Assembly: GCF_000018885.1 (NCBI RefSeq)
Contig: NC_010168.1
Coordinates: 1,488,001-1,552,000, forward strand
Direction of reading: 5' to 3'
Source: Renibacterium salmoninarum ATCC 33209
Lineage (GTDB): Bacteria > Actinomycetota > Actinomycetes > Actinomycetales > Micrococcaceae
Length of the DNA stretch: 64,000 nucleotides
In this document: positions 19,757-28,400 of the stretch, in pieces
Layout of the letters: every line of letters starts with the position of its first letter
Numbering within the stretch: the first letter of the stretch is position 1
The notes under the pieces: model-generated
The model's database searches: none
What the model was told of the DNA's origin: nothing
Seen by the model: only the letters and a program-made list of their open reading frames with translations
Program-made: the position numbers and the translations under genes

Positions 19757-19829
19757 TGGAGCATAGGAGATTCGAACTCCTGACCTCTTCGATGCGAACG
19801 AAGCGCGCTACCAACTGCGCCAATGCCCC
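19757..19829 (-). tRNA. tRNA-Ala (anticodon CGC)
   Basis: The minus strand folds into a full cloverleaf: acceptor GGGGCAT/ATGCTCC (one G-T pair), D arm GCGC/GCGC, anticodon stem CTTCG/CGAAG with loop TTCGCAT (anticodon CGC, reading GCG), and T arm AGGAG/CTCCT with TTCGAAT. The discriminator is A; CCA is not encoded. Its 3' end faces the decayed 18.0-19.7 kb patch, the side where integrating elements usually lie. Confidence 0.95.
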
Positions 19830-19921
19830 GCATGGACCCAAAGAATCCAAGCTAAGCCAGCCTACGCCACTGTCAGCATCCGGCCAAAATTGCGGGTTAC
19901 ACTGACCGCATGGGGTAACGC

Positions 19922-20280
19922 TTGACCTTTATTACCCTCGCCGTGGCGGACATCCCAGCGGCGAAAACGTTCTATCTCAACCGGCTGGGCTGGCAGGCCA
20001 GCTATCAAGATGAAACGGTTCTGATGATTCGCATCGCCTCTAGTGTGGTGCTTTCGTTTTGGGCCATCGAAGAATTCGTCGAAGAAGTTGGCCCGTCTCC
20101 ACCGGCAATGCGCCCATTACCTTGGCCTATAACTGCCGCACGCCCGGCGACGTCGACATGGTGCTGCGCCAAGCCATGGCCTCCGGCGGCACTAGACTCC
20201 AGCCCGGCACCAAACGCGGTTGGGGTGGCTACTCTGGCTACTTCTTGGACCCAAATGGCTACCGCTGGGAAGTAGCCTGA
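19922..20280 (+). pseudogene. VOC/glyoxalase-like protein, one frameshift
   Basis: The first frame reads TFITLAVADIPAAKTFYLNRLGW and FWAIEEFVEEVGP, the first beta-alpha-beta-beta-beta unit of the vicinal oxygen chelate fold. After about 20095 the second unit continues in another frame (STGNAPITLAYN, GDVDMVLRQAMASGG, YFLDPNGYRWEVA). Together they make a normal 118-residue VOC protein, so a single small indel breaks it. The likely start is TTG at 19922. Substrate unknown. Confidence 0.8.
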
Positions 20281-20324
20281 AACCCTTCGGAAATGGGCGA
20301 AGATCTGCTCGATCAGGCCGGCGC

Positions 20325-21104
20325 TTAAGAGCGCGCCACGAGCCACTGCGCAAAGGTCTGCCCAGGCTCGGCAGCATCAAGGGCAAGATTTTTGCCCGAG
20401 CGAAGGAACCTGCCAAATTCGCCCGGCAACGGCATCCGGAGCCGCAGGCCTCGATTGCCTGCAGCCTTCCATTGGGCAGCCAGCTCGTCCATGCTCAGCA
20501 ACTCCGGACCAGCAACTCGCGTCACCTTCGCAGCTGATCCGCCGGAGTCTGATTCAACTGAGCCTGCTTCAACGGCATCGAGAATCTTCACCGCGACGCT
20601 CTCAACAGAAACGGGCTGAAAAGAAGCGCCAGCGATGACCGGTATCACACCCGGAATCGAGGCAAATATACTGCCGACTAACTGATGAAATTGAGTCGCA
20701 TAAACCACAGCACCAACATCGTCGGCCAAGTACAGCGAAGCCCGCTCAGCCTGCGTCTGGTAATAGGAATATGACGACTGATCCGAGCCAATAATAGACA
20801 AAAGCACCGCTCTTGGCACTGCTGCGGATCGGGCAGCTTCCAGCAACCGCGCCGATGCGCCGGGTAGTGATTTTTGCGCCTTGCCAAACTTTCCATCGAG
20901 CGTGTCTACTAGGGCGGCTGCACCAGATAGCGAGTCCGCCAGACCCTCACCTGAGAAGGCATCAACCACTGAATGTTCGACGCAGCTGGCAAGTTCCAGA
21001 GGACGGTGCCGTGAAAGTATCCGAACCTGGTGGCCACGTGCCAGTGCCTCTGCGACAACCGCTCGGCCCGCAGTGCCAGTTCCGCCAGCGACAGCTATTA
21101 GCAC
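20325..21104 (-). CDS. NmrA-like NAD(P)-binding protein (atypical SDR)
   Basis: A 259-residue Rossmann protein with the loop GGTGTAGRAVV at residues 8-18 and an NmrA-like layout (RILSRHRP arginine contact, LLSIIGSD, FQPVSVESVA). Such proteins bind NADP(H) as redox sensors or reductases, and many act on quinones or flavins. The start at 21104 lies three bases after the neighbouring membrane-protein stop, suggesting cotranscription with it. No specific substrate can be named. Confidence 0.85.
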   Translation of the reverse strand: MLIAVAGGTGTAGRAVVAEALARGHQVRILSRHRPLELASCVEHSVVDAFSGEGLADSLSGAAALVDTLDGKFGKAQKSLPGASARLLEAARSAAVPRAVLLSIIGSDQSSYSYYQTQAERASLYLADDVGAVVYATQFHQLVGSIFASIPGVIPVIAGASFQPVSVESVAVKILDAVEAGSVESDSGGSAAKVTRVAGPELLSMDELAAQWKAAGNRGLRLRMPLPGEFGRFLRSGKNLALDAAEPGQTFAQWLVARS

Positions 21105-21107
21105 GAT

Positions 21108-21986
21108 TTAGGCTCGTCGGCGCTGCAAAACATCGTCGAGGTTATTGAGCGCTGCCGAGTTCTTTGCAGCAGGCGCTACCGGCTGGTTGATACCGGCTTC
21201 AGACTTCTTGATCGACGTGCGAGCTGCCGCCTTTGGCTGCTCGGGCAGATCCAGTGGCGCAGGTGCTGGACGCCCCACTTTGGCCGCTTCTACGTAGCTC
21301 GGCTTAGGCACCGCTACTGGTTCCCACGTGCCGTCACTGTTCACCTTGGCGCCTTCAGCAACCGCTAAGGCCGCACGACGCAATTCGGTCGCCGTCAGCG
21401 GGGCCGGCTTCTCCGGAGCCTTACTTTGCTGCGCATCGAAGACCACAGCAGGTTTTGCCGGAGCAGCCACAGAGCTAGTCTGCGGCTTCTTCACCGAAGT
21501 GGCAGTACTAGACATAGCCGCCTGGAAGGCTGCTTCAACGCGTTGTTTGCTGTCACGAATTACCAAACCTCGCAGGGCAGCTAAGCAACCTGCGAAGACC
21601 AAAACGCCAACTACTGGAATCCAGATTGTCGCGACGCCAGCAATCCGAAGCACACCACCGATTAGTACAGCGAGCGCCGCAACCACACCAAGCAACGCAA
21701 TTGCTGTGCGGTCATATTTGATCGCGAAGGGAAGCGATTCCTGTACCTTTTCAGCCACTTTTGCGGGGCCGGTTTTGTCAGTCATAACAGCCTCCTGCGG
21801 CCGGGGTGTTGCAGCGTCCATCAGCATCGTGGTCGACTCACGTTCCGGAATCGATTCATCCATTTCTGCAACTGCCACCGTTGAACTTTTGACGGTGCGC
21901 AGACGCAAAAAATATGGCACTACCCAAATCAGCCAGAGGGCCACAATAACGACCAAAGCGACTGAAGTATTGAGTGGTGCATTCAC
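21108..21986 (-). CDS. Membrane protein resembling GlpR / Rv0996
   Basis: A 292-residue protein with an N-terminal TM (ALVVIVALWLIWVVPYFL, about 11-28), an acidic cytoplasmic linker, a pair of TMs around residues 95-145 (LIGGVL... VPVVGVLVFAGCLAAL) and a long Ala/Pro/Lys-rich tail. Topology and position downstream of galU and rimJ match mycobacterial Rv0996 and corynebacterial GlpR, described as the membrane receptor for the FtsZ-binding gephyrin-like protein Glp. The family match is inferred from synteny and topology, not an alignment. The glp gene usually between galU and rimJ is absent here. Confidence 0.75.
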   Translation of the reverse strand: MNAPLNTSVALVVIVALWLIWVVPYFLRLRTVKSSTVAVAEMDESIPERESTTMLMDAATPRPQEAVMTDKTGPAKVAEKVQESLPFAIKYDRTAIALLGVVAALAVLIGGVLRIAGVATIWIPVVGVLVFAGCLAALRGLVIRDSKQRVEAAFQAAMSSTATSVKKPQTSSVAAPAKPAVVFDAQQSKAPEKPAPLTATELRRAALAVAEGAKVNSDGTWEPVAVPKPSYVEAAKVGRPAPAPLDLPEQPKAAARTSIKKSEAGINQPVAPAAKNSAALNNLDDVLQRRRA

Positions 21987-22065
21987 ACTTCAACTTTAAT
22001 TCGCTCTTGCGCCGCGGCCCGCATTAGCCGCGGTGTGTCGAGCCGAATCTACGGCCCGTTTCAAC

Positions 22066-22677
22066 TCAGCGCTGCAGCCGCAACCTTGCGAGCAAACCAG
22101 CCGGGACTTCTTCCGCGGTCAGCGCGAAAGTCCGATGGTCTGCCCAGGCCCCGTTGATGTGCAAATACCGGGGTCGCAACCCTTCATCGCGGAAGCCTAG
22201 CTTTTCCACGACTCGAAGGCTCGGTGCATTTTCTGGCCTGATGTTGATTTCCATCCGATGCAAGCCAAGATTCTGAAAACAATGGTCTGTGGCCAGCGCA
22301 AGCGCAGCTGGCACCAAACCACGTCCGGCTCGAGCTTGATCGACCCAATATCCAGCGGTTGCCATCATCGCTGATCCCCAAATGATGCTGCTGACGGTGA
22401 GTTGCCCGGCAAATCGGGGCACGCCGTCGTCGTTATTTTCGGTGATCGCAAAAGGCAAGGCACTGCCAACCCGTGCTTGATTAGCTAACGACCGCACCAT
22501 TTCAGAGAAGCTGGGCAATCGACCACTAGGGTCAGGATTGCTTGCCTCCCAAGGCGCCAACCATTGCTGATTACGCAGCCGGACTTCTTGCCAAGCCTTT
22601 TTATCCCGATTTCGCAGCGGACGTAAGGTCAGCGATCCGCAACTTAACGTGGTCGGCCAAGTCGCCGAACCCCACAT
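22066..22677 (-). CDS. rimJ: GNAT-family N-acetyltransferase, RimJ-like
   Basis: A 203-residue acetyltransferase with RimJ/RimL features: LTLRPLRNRDKKAWQEVR at the start, GYWVDQARAGRGLVPAAL (the acetyl-CoA pyrophosphate loop) and LGLHRMEINIRPENAPSLRVVEKLGFRDEG. It probably acetylates an N-terminal amine of a protein; the target is unknown. It lies 17 bp downstream of galU on the same strand, with the GlpR-like gene after it, as in the Rv0993-Rv0996 locus minus moeA1. Confidence 0.88.
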   Translation of the reverse strand: MWGSATWPTTLSCGSLTLRPLRNRDKKAWQEVRLRNQQWLAPWEASNPDPSGRLPSFSEMVRSLANQARVGSALPFAITENNDDGVPRFAGQLTVSSIIWGSAMMATAGYWVDQARAGRGLVPAALALATDHCFQNLGLHRMEINIRPENAPSLRVVEKLGFRDEGLRPRYLHINGAWADHRTFALTAEEVPAGLLARLRLQR

Positions 22678-22694
22678 GGTTCAGCGACCCAATC

Positions 22695-23597
22695 TCAACG
22701 GTCCAACGTGGTACTAAAGTCCTTCAACCAGGCACGCAGATCCGGTCCGAGCTCGGCATTCTCACAACCTAGAGTGACTACGGCCTGCAAGTAGCTCAGC
22801 TTGTCACCGGTGTCATATCGCCGGCCGGAAAAGACCACACCGTAAACTCCAGAGCCTTCACCTTCGGAAGTAGCTAGGGTCTGCAGCGCATCGGTGAGTT
22901 GAATTTCGCCGCCGCGGCCTGGCAGCGTATTTTCTAGCACCTCAAAAACTCGCGGATGCAGCACGTATCGGCCAATCACAGCCAAGTTCGACGGCGCATC
23001 CTCCACCGCGGGCTTCTCCACCAATTCATTGACACGGACGTAGTCCTTGCCGTCAATCGGAGTCATATCGACGCAGCCATAGGCGCTAATCCTTGCCGGT
23101 TCAACTTCGATCAAGGCGATAACCGATCCGCCGGTGCTCTCTTGAACTTCCAACATGGTTGAAAGGAGCTCATCGCGCTCATCAATCAAATCATCACCAA
23201 GCAGTACCGCAAATGGTTCATCGCCCACGTGGGTTTTAGCGCGAAGCACGGCATGGCCAAGACCCTTGGGGTCGCCCTGGCGAACGTAATGGATCTCGCC
23301 AAGATCAGTAGCGTGCTGGACGGCTTCTAGGCGCTCCGCGTCTCCCTTAGCCTCCAGGAGACGTTCGATGTTCGGCACCCGATCAAAATGATCTTCCAGT
23401 GCTCGTTTATTACGCCCAGTGATCATCAATACATCTTCAAGGCCCGCGTCAACGGCTTCTTGAACCACGTATTGGATGGCAGGTTTATCTACTACGGGGA
23501 GCATCTCTTTTGGCATAGCTTTTGTCGCTGGCAAAAATCGAGTGCCCAAACCTGCAGCTGGAATGACTGCTTTACGGATGCGTTGCGCTTTGGTCAT
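22695..23597 (-). CDS. galU: UTP-glucose-1-phosphate uridylyltransferase
   Basis: A 300-residue enzyme making UDP-glucose from UTP and glucose-1-phosphate for wall polysaccharide and glycolipid synthesis. The nucleotide loop AAGLGTRFLPATKAMPKEMLPV is at residues 14-35, and GDDLIDE and NLAVIGRYVL are conserved. The start is at 23597, divergent from the 5-formyl-THF cyclo-ligase across 38 bp, so promoters overlap there. Confidence 0.96.
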   Translation of the reverse strand: MTKAQRIRKAVIPAAGLGTRFLPATKAMPKEMLPVVDKPAIQYVVQEAVDAGLEDVLMITGRNKRALEDHFDRVPNIERLLEAKGDAERLEAVQHATDLGEIHYVRQGDPKGLGHAVLRAKTHVGDEPFAVLLGDDLIDERDELLSTMLEVQESTGGSVIALIEVEPARISAYGCVDMTPIDGKDYVRVNELVEKPAVEDAPSNLAVIGRYVLHPRVFEVLENTLPGRGGEIQLTDALQTLATSEGEGSGVYGVVFSGRRYDTGDKLSYLQAVVTLGCENAELGPDLRAWLKDFSTTLDR

Positions 23598-23635
23598 TAC
23601 CCTAGGCTAACCGACAATGATGACAGGAGGCATTT

Positions 23636-24244
23636 ATGGTCGATACAAGCAAAGCTGCACAACGGGACGAGTTCCGATTGCGACGAGCTAATTTGGACAG
23701 CTCAGCTGTGCTGGACGCCGGCAGTGGATTACGAAATGTTGGCTTTCAGCTAATAGCCGAGCTCAGCTTGCCGTACGGACAGCAAAGCATCGCGGGATAC
23801 TTACCAGTGCAAAATGAACCTTCAGTTCTCGAATTATTGACCGGGCTCCACAAAGCTGGCCACTCGGTAATCGTGCCAATCTGCGAAGCGGACTATCAAC
23901 TCTCCTGGACGCACTGGCAGCCGGGGATCGCATTACAGCGCAGTACCAGGGCCTGGGTCAAGGAGCCAATTGGCGAACGCCTTGGCATCTCCGCACTGTC
24001 CGACGTCGGTTTGATTTTGGTACCAGCATTGGCCTTGGACGCTAGCGGCGCGCGGCTAGGCCAAGGCGGCGGCTATTACGATCGTTTCCTTGCCCAGTTG
24101 AGCGAAACTTCCTTTGTGCCAGTGCGCGCGGGCGTCGTTTATGCTGAAGAATTTCGCCAAGCAGGAGCTTTCGTTACCGAGGAATTCGACCAGCCAGTAG
24201 ATTACGCGCTAACCCCGGAATTCTTCCGACAGCTGGAATGTTAG
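23636..24244 (+). CDS. 5-formyltetrahydrofolate cyclo-ligase
   Basis: A 202-residue ATP-dependent enzyme converting 5-formyl-THF to 5,10-methenyl-THF, returning stored or inhibitory folate to the active pool. The ATP/folate motif GQGGGYYDR and the preceding LILVPALALD are clear. GGAGG lies five bases before the ATG at 23636. It is divergent from galU and followed after 64 bp by the FmdB gene, as in mycobacteria (Rv0992-Rv0991). Confidence 0.93.
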   Translation: MVDTSKAAQRDEFRLRRANLDSSAVLDAGSGLRNVGFQLIAELSLPYGQQSIAGYLPVQNEPSVLELLTGLHKAGHSVIVPICEADYQLSWTHWQPGIALQRSTRAWVKEPIGERLGISALSDVGLILVPALALDASGARLGQGGGYYDRFLAQLSETSFVPVRAGVVYAEEFRQAGAFVTEEFDQPVDYALTPEFFRQLEC

Positions 24245-24308
24245 AATTATTAGTCGGGTAGAGGAGGTATTTGAACCGCAAGCCCGTGATTCAACCGGAG
24301 GATTCACC

Positions 24309-24590
24309 GTGCCAACCTATGCTTATGCCTGCAAGGACTGTGGGCACAATTTTGATATCCAGCAGTCGTTCAGCGACAGCTCGTTGACGGTCTGCCCCGA
24401 ATGCGGCGGTAATCTCCGCAAGAAATTTAATTCTGTGGGGATCTCCTTCAAAGGATCTGGCTTCTACTCCACCGATTCCCGGTCCTCGAGTTCAGCCACT
24501 GCTCCGGCAGCTCCGTCGACTCCGTCAAGTTCGACGCCGGCCGCTTCGACCTCATCGGAAAGCAAAGCTGCCAGCCCAGCGGCTAAGTGA
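24309..24590 (+). CDS. FmdB-family zinc-ribbon protein
   Basis: A 93-residue protein with a putative regulatory zinc ribbon: Cys pairs CKDC (8-11) and CPEC (29-32) in the sequence MPTYAYACKDCGH. This is followed by the usual SVGISFKGSGFYSTD and a Ser/Ala/Pro-rich disordered tail. The GTG start at 24309 has GGAGG upstream. The mycobacterial relative Rv0991 has been described as a redox-responsive partner of chaperones; whether that applies here is inference. Confidence 0.9.
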   Translation: MPTYAYACKDCGHNFDIQQSFSDSSLTVCPECGGNLRKKFNSVGISFKGSGFYSTDSRSSSSATAPAAPSTPSSSTPAASTSSESKAASPAAK

Positions 24591-24691
24591 CTGCTCCGCA
24601 ACATCTAGGCTGACGCCAAACTTTCCACACATTTTTTCGCGATCGGCCTAGTTGAAGAACACAGCCGTCAGCAAAAACCTAGTCTTTTGGT

Positions 24692-25375
24692 ATGCGCTCG
24701 CGATCAAAGGCACCCCAAGTCAAGCTCCTTCTCCGCTGGATATTCCGGCTGGTCAAACGTCGGCGACGATTGATCGCGGCGCTGCTTTTATGTTCGGCTG
24801 CTGCGATCGCGGTCAATCAGCTCACACCAGCCAACCAACCGGTGGAAACCGCACTAGCCGCAAGCAAGGATCTGCCCGCTGGTAGCACCATTTCGGCCAG
24901 CGATATGGTGCTATTGAAGGTACCGCTGGCTGCAATTCCTCAGGCGGCGTTGGCTCGGCCTTCGCAAGCAATTGGCCAGCAACTCGCGGGCGCTCTGCGT
25001 AAGGGACAGATTTTAACTGACACCTCATTGCTAGGGCAGAGCCTACTGACCGGAACACCAGCTGGAAGCGTCGCCGTTCCGCTCCGATTATCAGACGCCG
25101 GAACCGCAAAACTCGTAGCACCTGGTCAACTGGTTACCGTAGTGCTGACCAACGAAGACAGCACCGGGAGAGCCGAAAATGGCACGGTCCTGGCCGCTTC
25201 GATCCCCGTGCTTTGGAGCCAAACTGGCGCTCAAACTGCAAATGGGAACAGTTGGCTTCCCGGCAAAGAGGCAGACGGCTTAGTTGTGGTCGCGGCCTCA
25301 GCCGAGCAGTCTAAGACGCTGGCCGGAGCGAGTACGCGAGGCAAAATATCGCTGGTGTTAGTCAGCCGAAGCTGA
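24692..25375 (+). CDS. SAF-domain membrane-anchored protein (CpaB/RcpC-like)
   Basis: A 227-residue protein with a basic cytoplasmic N-terminus, one TM (LIAALLLCSAAAIAV, about 30-45) and an extracytoplasmic SAF domain (VETALAASKDLPAGSTISASDMVL... ALRKGQILTDTSLL), as in the Flp pilus assembly protein CpaB. No pilus genes are nearby. In Arthrobacter such genes commonly follow fmdB as orphans, so a pilus role is unproven. Confidence 0.82.
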   Translation: MRSRSKAPQVKLLLRWIFRLVKRRRRLIAALLLCSAAAIAVNQLTPANQPVETALAASKDLPAGSTISASDMVLLKVPLAAIPQAALARPSQAIGQQLAGALRKGQILTDTSLLGQSLLTGTPAGSVAVPLRLSDAGTAKLVAPGQLVTVVLTNEDSTGRAENGTVLAASIPVLWSQTGAQTANGNSWLPGKEADGLVVVAASAEQSKTLAGASTRGKISLVLVSRS

Positions 25376-25403
25376 TGTTATTGCTGGCAATATGATCCCC
25401 AAA

Positions 25404-28400
25404 TTATCCCCAATGCGGCGGCCTTTGCTCCCGCAGCCATTCATCGTGATCTTGATTTTCACGTTCTCCCCAAGATCGCGGTTCATCCTCGGCTGCGCGT
25501 TGCGGCAGCACCGGAGCGCCTTCCTTGCTTGGCTCGGACGGCTTAGGCAAGTTCATCGAAACATCCTGGTCAAGATTTGTTGGGGCAATTTTTGGTAGCG
25601 GTTGATCACCGAGCAGTGCGGCAAGATCTGCTGTGTTCAGTGCGCGATCCAAACCGAGATACCCACCAATTCGATCAGCGCACGCCGACGGATCGGTAAA
25701 GACCTCAATAGTCCATAACGGCATGTACCGCCAACCACGCTGCTCTAACAGTTGCGGCCGTAATCTGCTGCGTTCCCGTACGCTCATTGTTCGGTAACGT
25801 CGAGAGCCATCTGATTCAACTGCAACCGGAGTAGGAACTTCGGCATCAGAGACGCCCAGATATCTGACTGGATCTGCTGCCGCAACAATATCGATCAAGC
25901 CGTCATAGTTGTACCAAACTCTGGCATCCCGGGCACGCAGACGATCAGCCAGATCGGCAACAAGTGGGTCGTCTTCTAAAGCTCGATCAGACGGAGCAAT
26001 CCGTGATGCATTGGTGGCAGAAATTTGTGTGCCGCCCAATTCGCGGGCCAATAACTGGTAAAAGTCACGAGCGCCGTAATTGAGTCGAGAAGTATCAAGA
26101 TCTTCAGGCTTGAAGCAGCTCAGTACGCTCAAATGCTCCCGAGCCCTGGTCATAGCTAACGCAAACTTACCTCGACCGTCAGGGGCCGAAAGCGGGCCAA
26201 AGTTATGTAGTGCCCTACCATGCGGTGTTCTACCAAACCCGAGCGAGAAAATAATCCGGTCACGTACCAAGCCGGGAGCCCGGTCTAGGTGAACAATCCG
26301 GAACGGTTCATCGCCACCGGCGAAAAACTCTTGAAGGTCCGGGTGATTTGCCACGTTCAACCTGACAGCCTCTGCAACGCGAGCCGCATGCCTGGCGCTA
26401 GCGGTGATGACGGCAAGCGATGACCTTGGATGAACTCGAGCGCTTTCAAAAACAAGGTCTACAACCCGATTTACCTCAGCAGCAACAGATTCGACGCCTT
26501 CACCATCGCTACTGGGCAGCCCGGTGCCGTCTGCCAAATATTCCACCTGAACGGCCTGGTCCAACTCAGTAACGGCCTTGCCGTATGGCAAAAGCTGTAA
26601 CCCATTGCCATAGAAATCCTGGCTCAACTGATTGCTGAGATTCTCGTCAAGACTGCGGTAGCTCCGACGAAGCTGAATTTTGGGCCGGACCCTGCTCAAC
26701 GCGTCAAAAACGCTGATCAAAGGCCTACTCGCGCGCTTCGGCGCACCGGCAGTCACCGCAATGCTGAACGGCGCGGGGCTAAGCAGCTGATTGTCGCCAA
26801 AAGCAATCACTTGGCGGGCTCGCGACAGGCTCGGCAACGCCGACTGCACTGACATCGACTCTGCGTCTAGAAGCACCACCGCATCGAAACGCTTGCCCTG
26901 CGGCAAAACTGTTGGCGCAATGAACGGGCTAGCAGTCCACACCGGTACCAACTGGTCAATCAAAGCGCCAGCGTGTGCTTCAAGCAAGTCCAAATTGACT
27001 CGCCCGTCTTTGAGCACATTGCGCAAAAATTCAGTTTCTCGACCTCGCCCGGCCACAAGTTCTCGCCATTTGGCCGCTAAGCTCCAGCGCAATCTTGCCG
27101 GTCCGGAGACAATATGTGCTTGGTCAGCCAACCGATATTCGGCTTCCAAACGACGCAGGCTCTCGCCGTCGGACATTGCTAAGTAGTCATCGCCGCTGAT
27201 CATCGCTTCAAGCGCAGACTGCCACCAAGCTAGCTCAAGCTCGGCTCGAGTCTGAGCGGGCTGAACCTCTCTAGCGGCAAGGTCGTCCAGCAACTCACCC
27301 AGGCCATGTTCGCGCATACTCTCTTCGAGCAATGTCCGCTCAGGCAAGTTTTCTAGGGTCGCTTTGTCATCTGCCAAAGCCTTCAACCGGCGCACCAGGG
27401 ACTTGTGCTCGACTAATTCCAGGCTTCCGCCGGCGGCCGTTCGTTCCAGCGCAGCACCGAGCTTGAGTAGCTCCCCCGCAAGTTCGTGATAGCGGTTTCG
27501 CAATTCGACCAGCCCAGATGGCACCGCCGGATGACGCTGGCTAGTCGCGAAATCTGACCATTCTTGACGCTGGTCCTGGACCAACAGCAACGATTCGTGT
27601 AAATCGTCAATGTGCACACCCGGGCGAACGTATTCCCTGGCTACCCGGCGCAAACGGGATCGTTGCATCGACGGCATATCCAGATTTCGGTCGCGACGCC
27701 AGGTAACACTGGCAGTAGCGGAAATCAGATCCGTCACCGGACGATCAAAGATGTCCGGCATGAACTTATCTAAGCTTTCACGAACCGCAACCAAAAGCTC
27801 TAGCTGCTCACCCCAGCGAGCGAAGCTGTCGCCGTGGCGAATTTGCGCGTAATCAGCAACTTCGTCCATTTTTGCCGCGAATGCTGGCAGCTTTTCCAGC
27901 AACTCAACTGCCAAAGCATGGGCTTCTTCGGTTTCCTTGCGCGTGACCAATCGCGAGCCATACCAAGCACTACGGGTTGCGGAACGGCTAAAGCTGCCCA
28001 GCTCTGCCGCTCGGCGCAATCTTCCTCCGAGCTCCGCGCGGTCTTTAATTGCGTCTAAGACGCTACGTTTGAGTCTGACCGTGGTCGCTGGCGCCGGCTG
28101 AATGGACGTGAGCTCGGCTAAAGACTGCATCGCTTGATAGGGCGAGCCTCCCCACCGTGGCCGAACTCCGTGCAGGGAAGCCACATGATCAATCAATTGA
28201 TGACGATGCGAGGCCAAGGTCGAATGCAAAGTGCCCAGCCGCGGCTCCGCAGCCTTTTCATTGCGAACAATCGCTCGAACCAGTTGCGATTTAAGCTGTT
28301 GCGGGCTGCTGTGCTCGCTTAATTGCAGAACTACGCTGTCCAAAGAAAGTGCCGCGAATCGCTGAGCCAGCTCATTAAGCGTGGAGCGCCGCTCGCCCAA

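Noticed and set aside
24692..25375. A pilus (tad) locus around the SAF protein
   Set aside because: No other tad or flp genes are nearby; only the SAF domain and topology are shared with CpaB.
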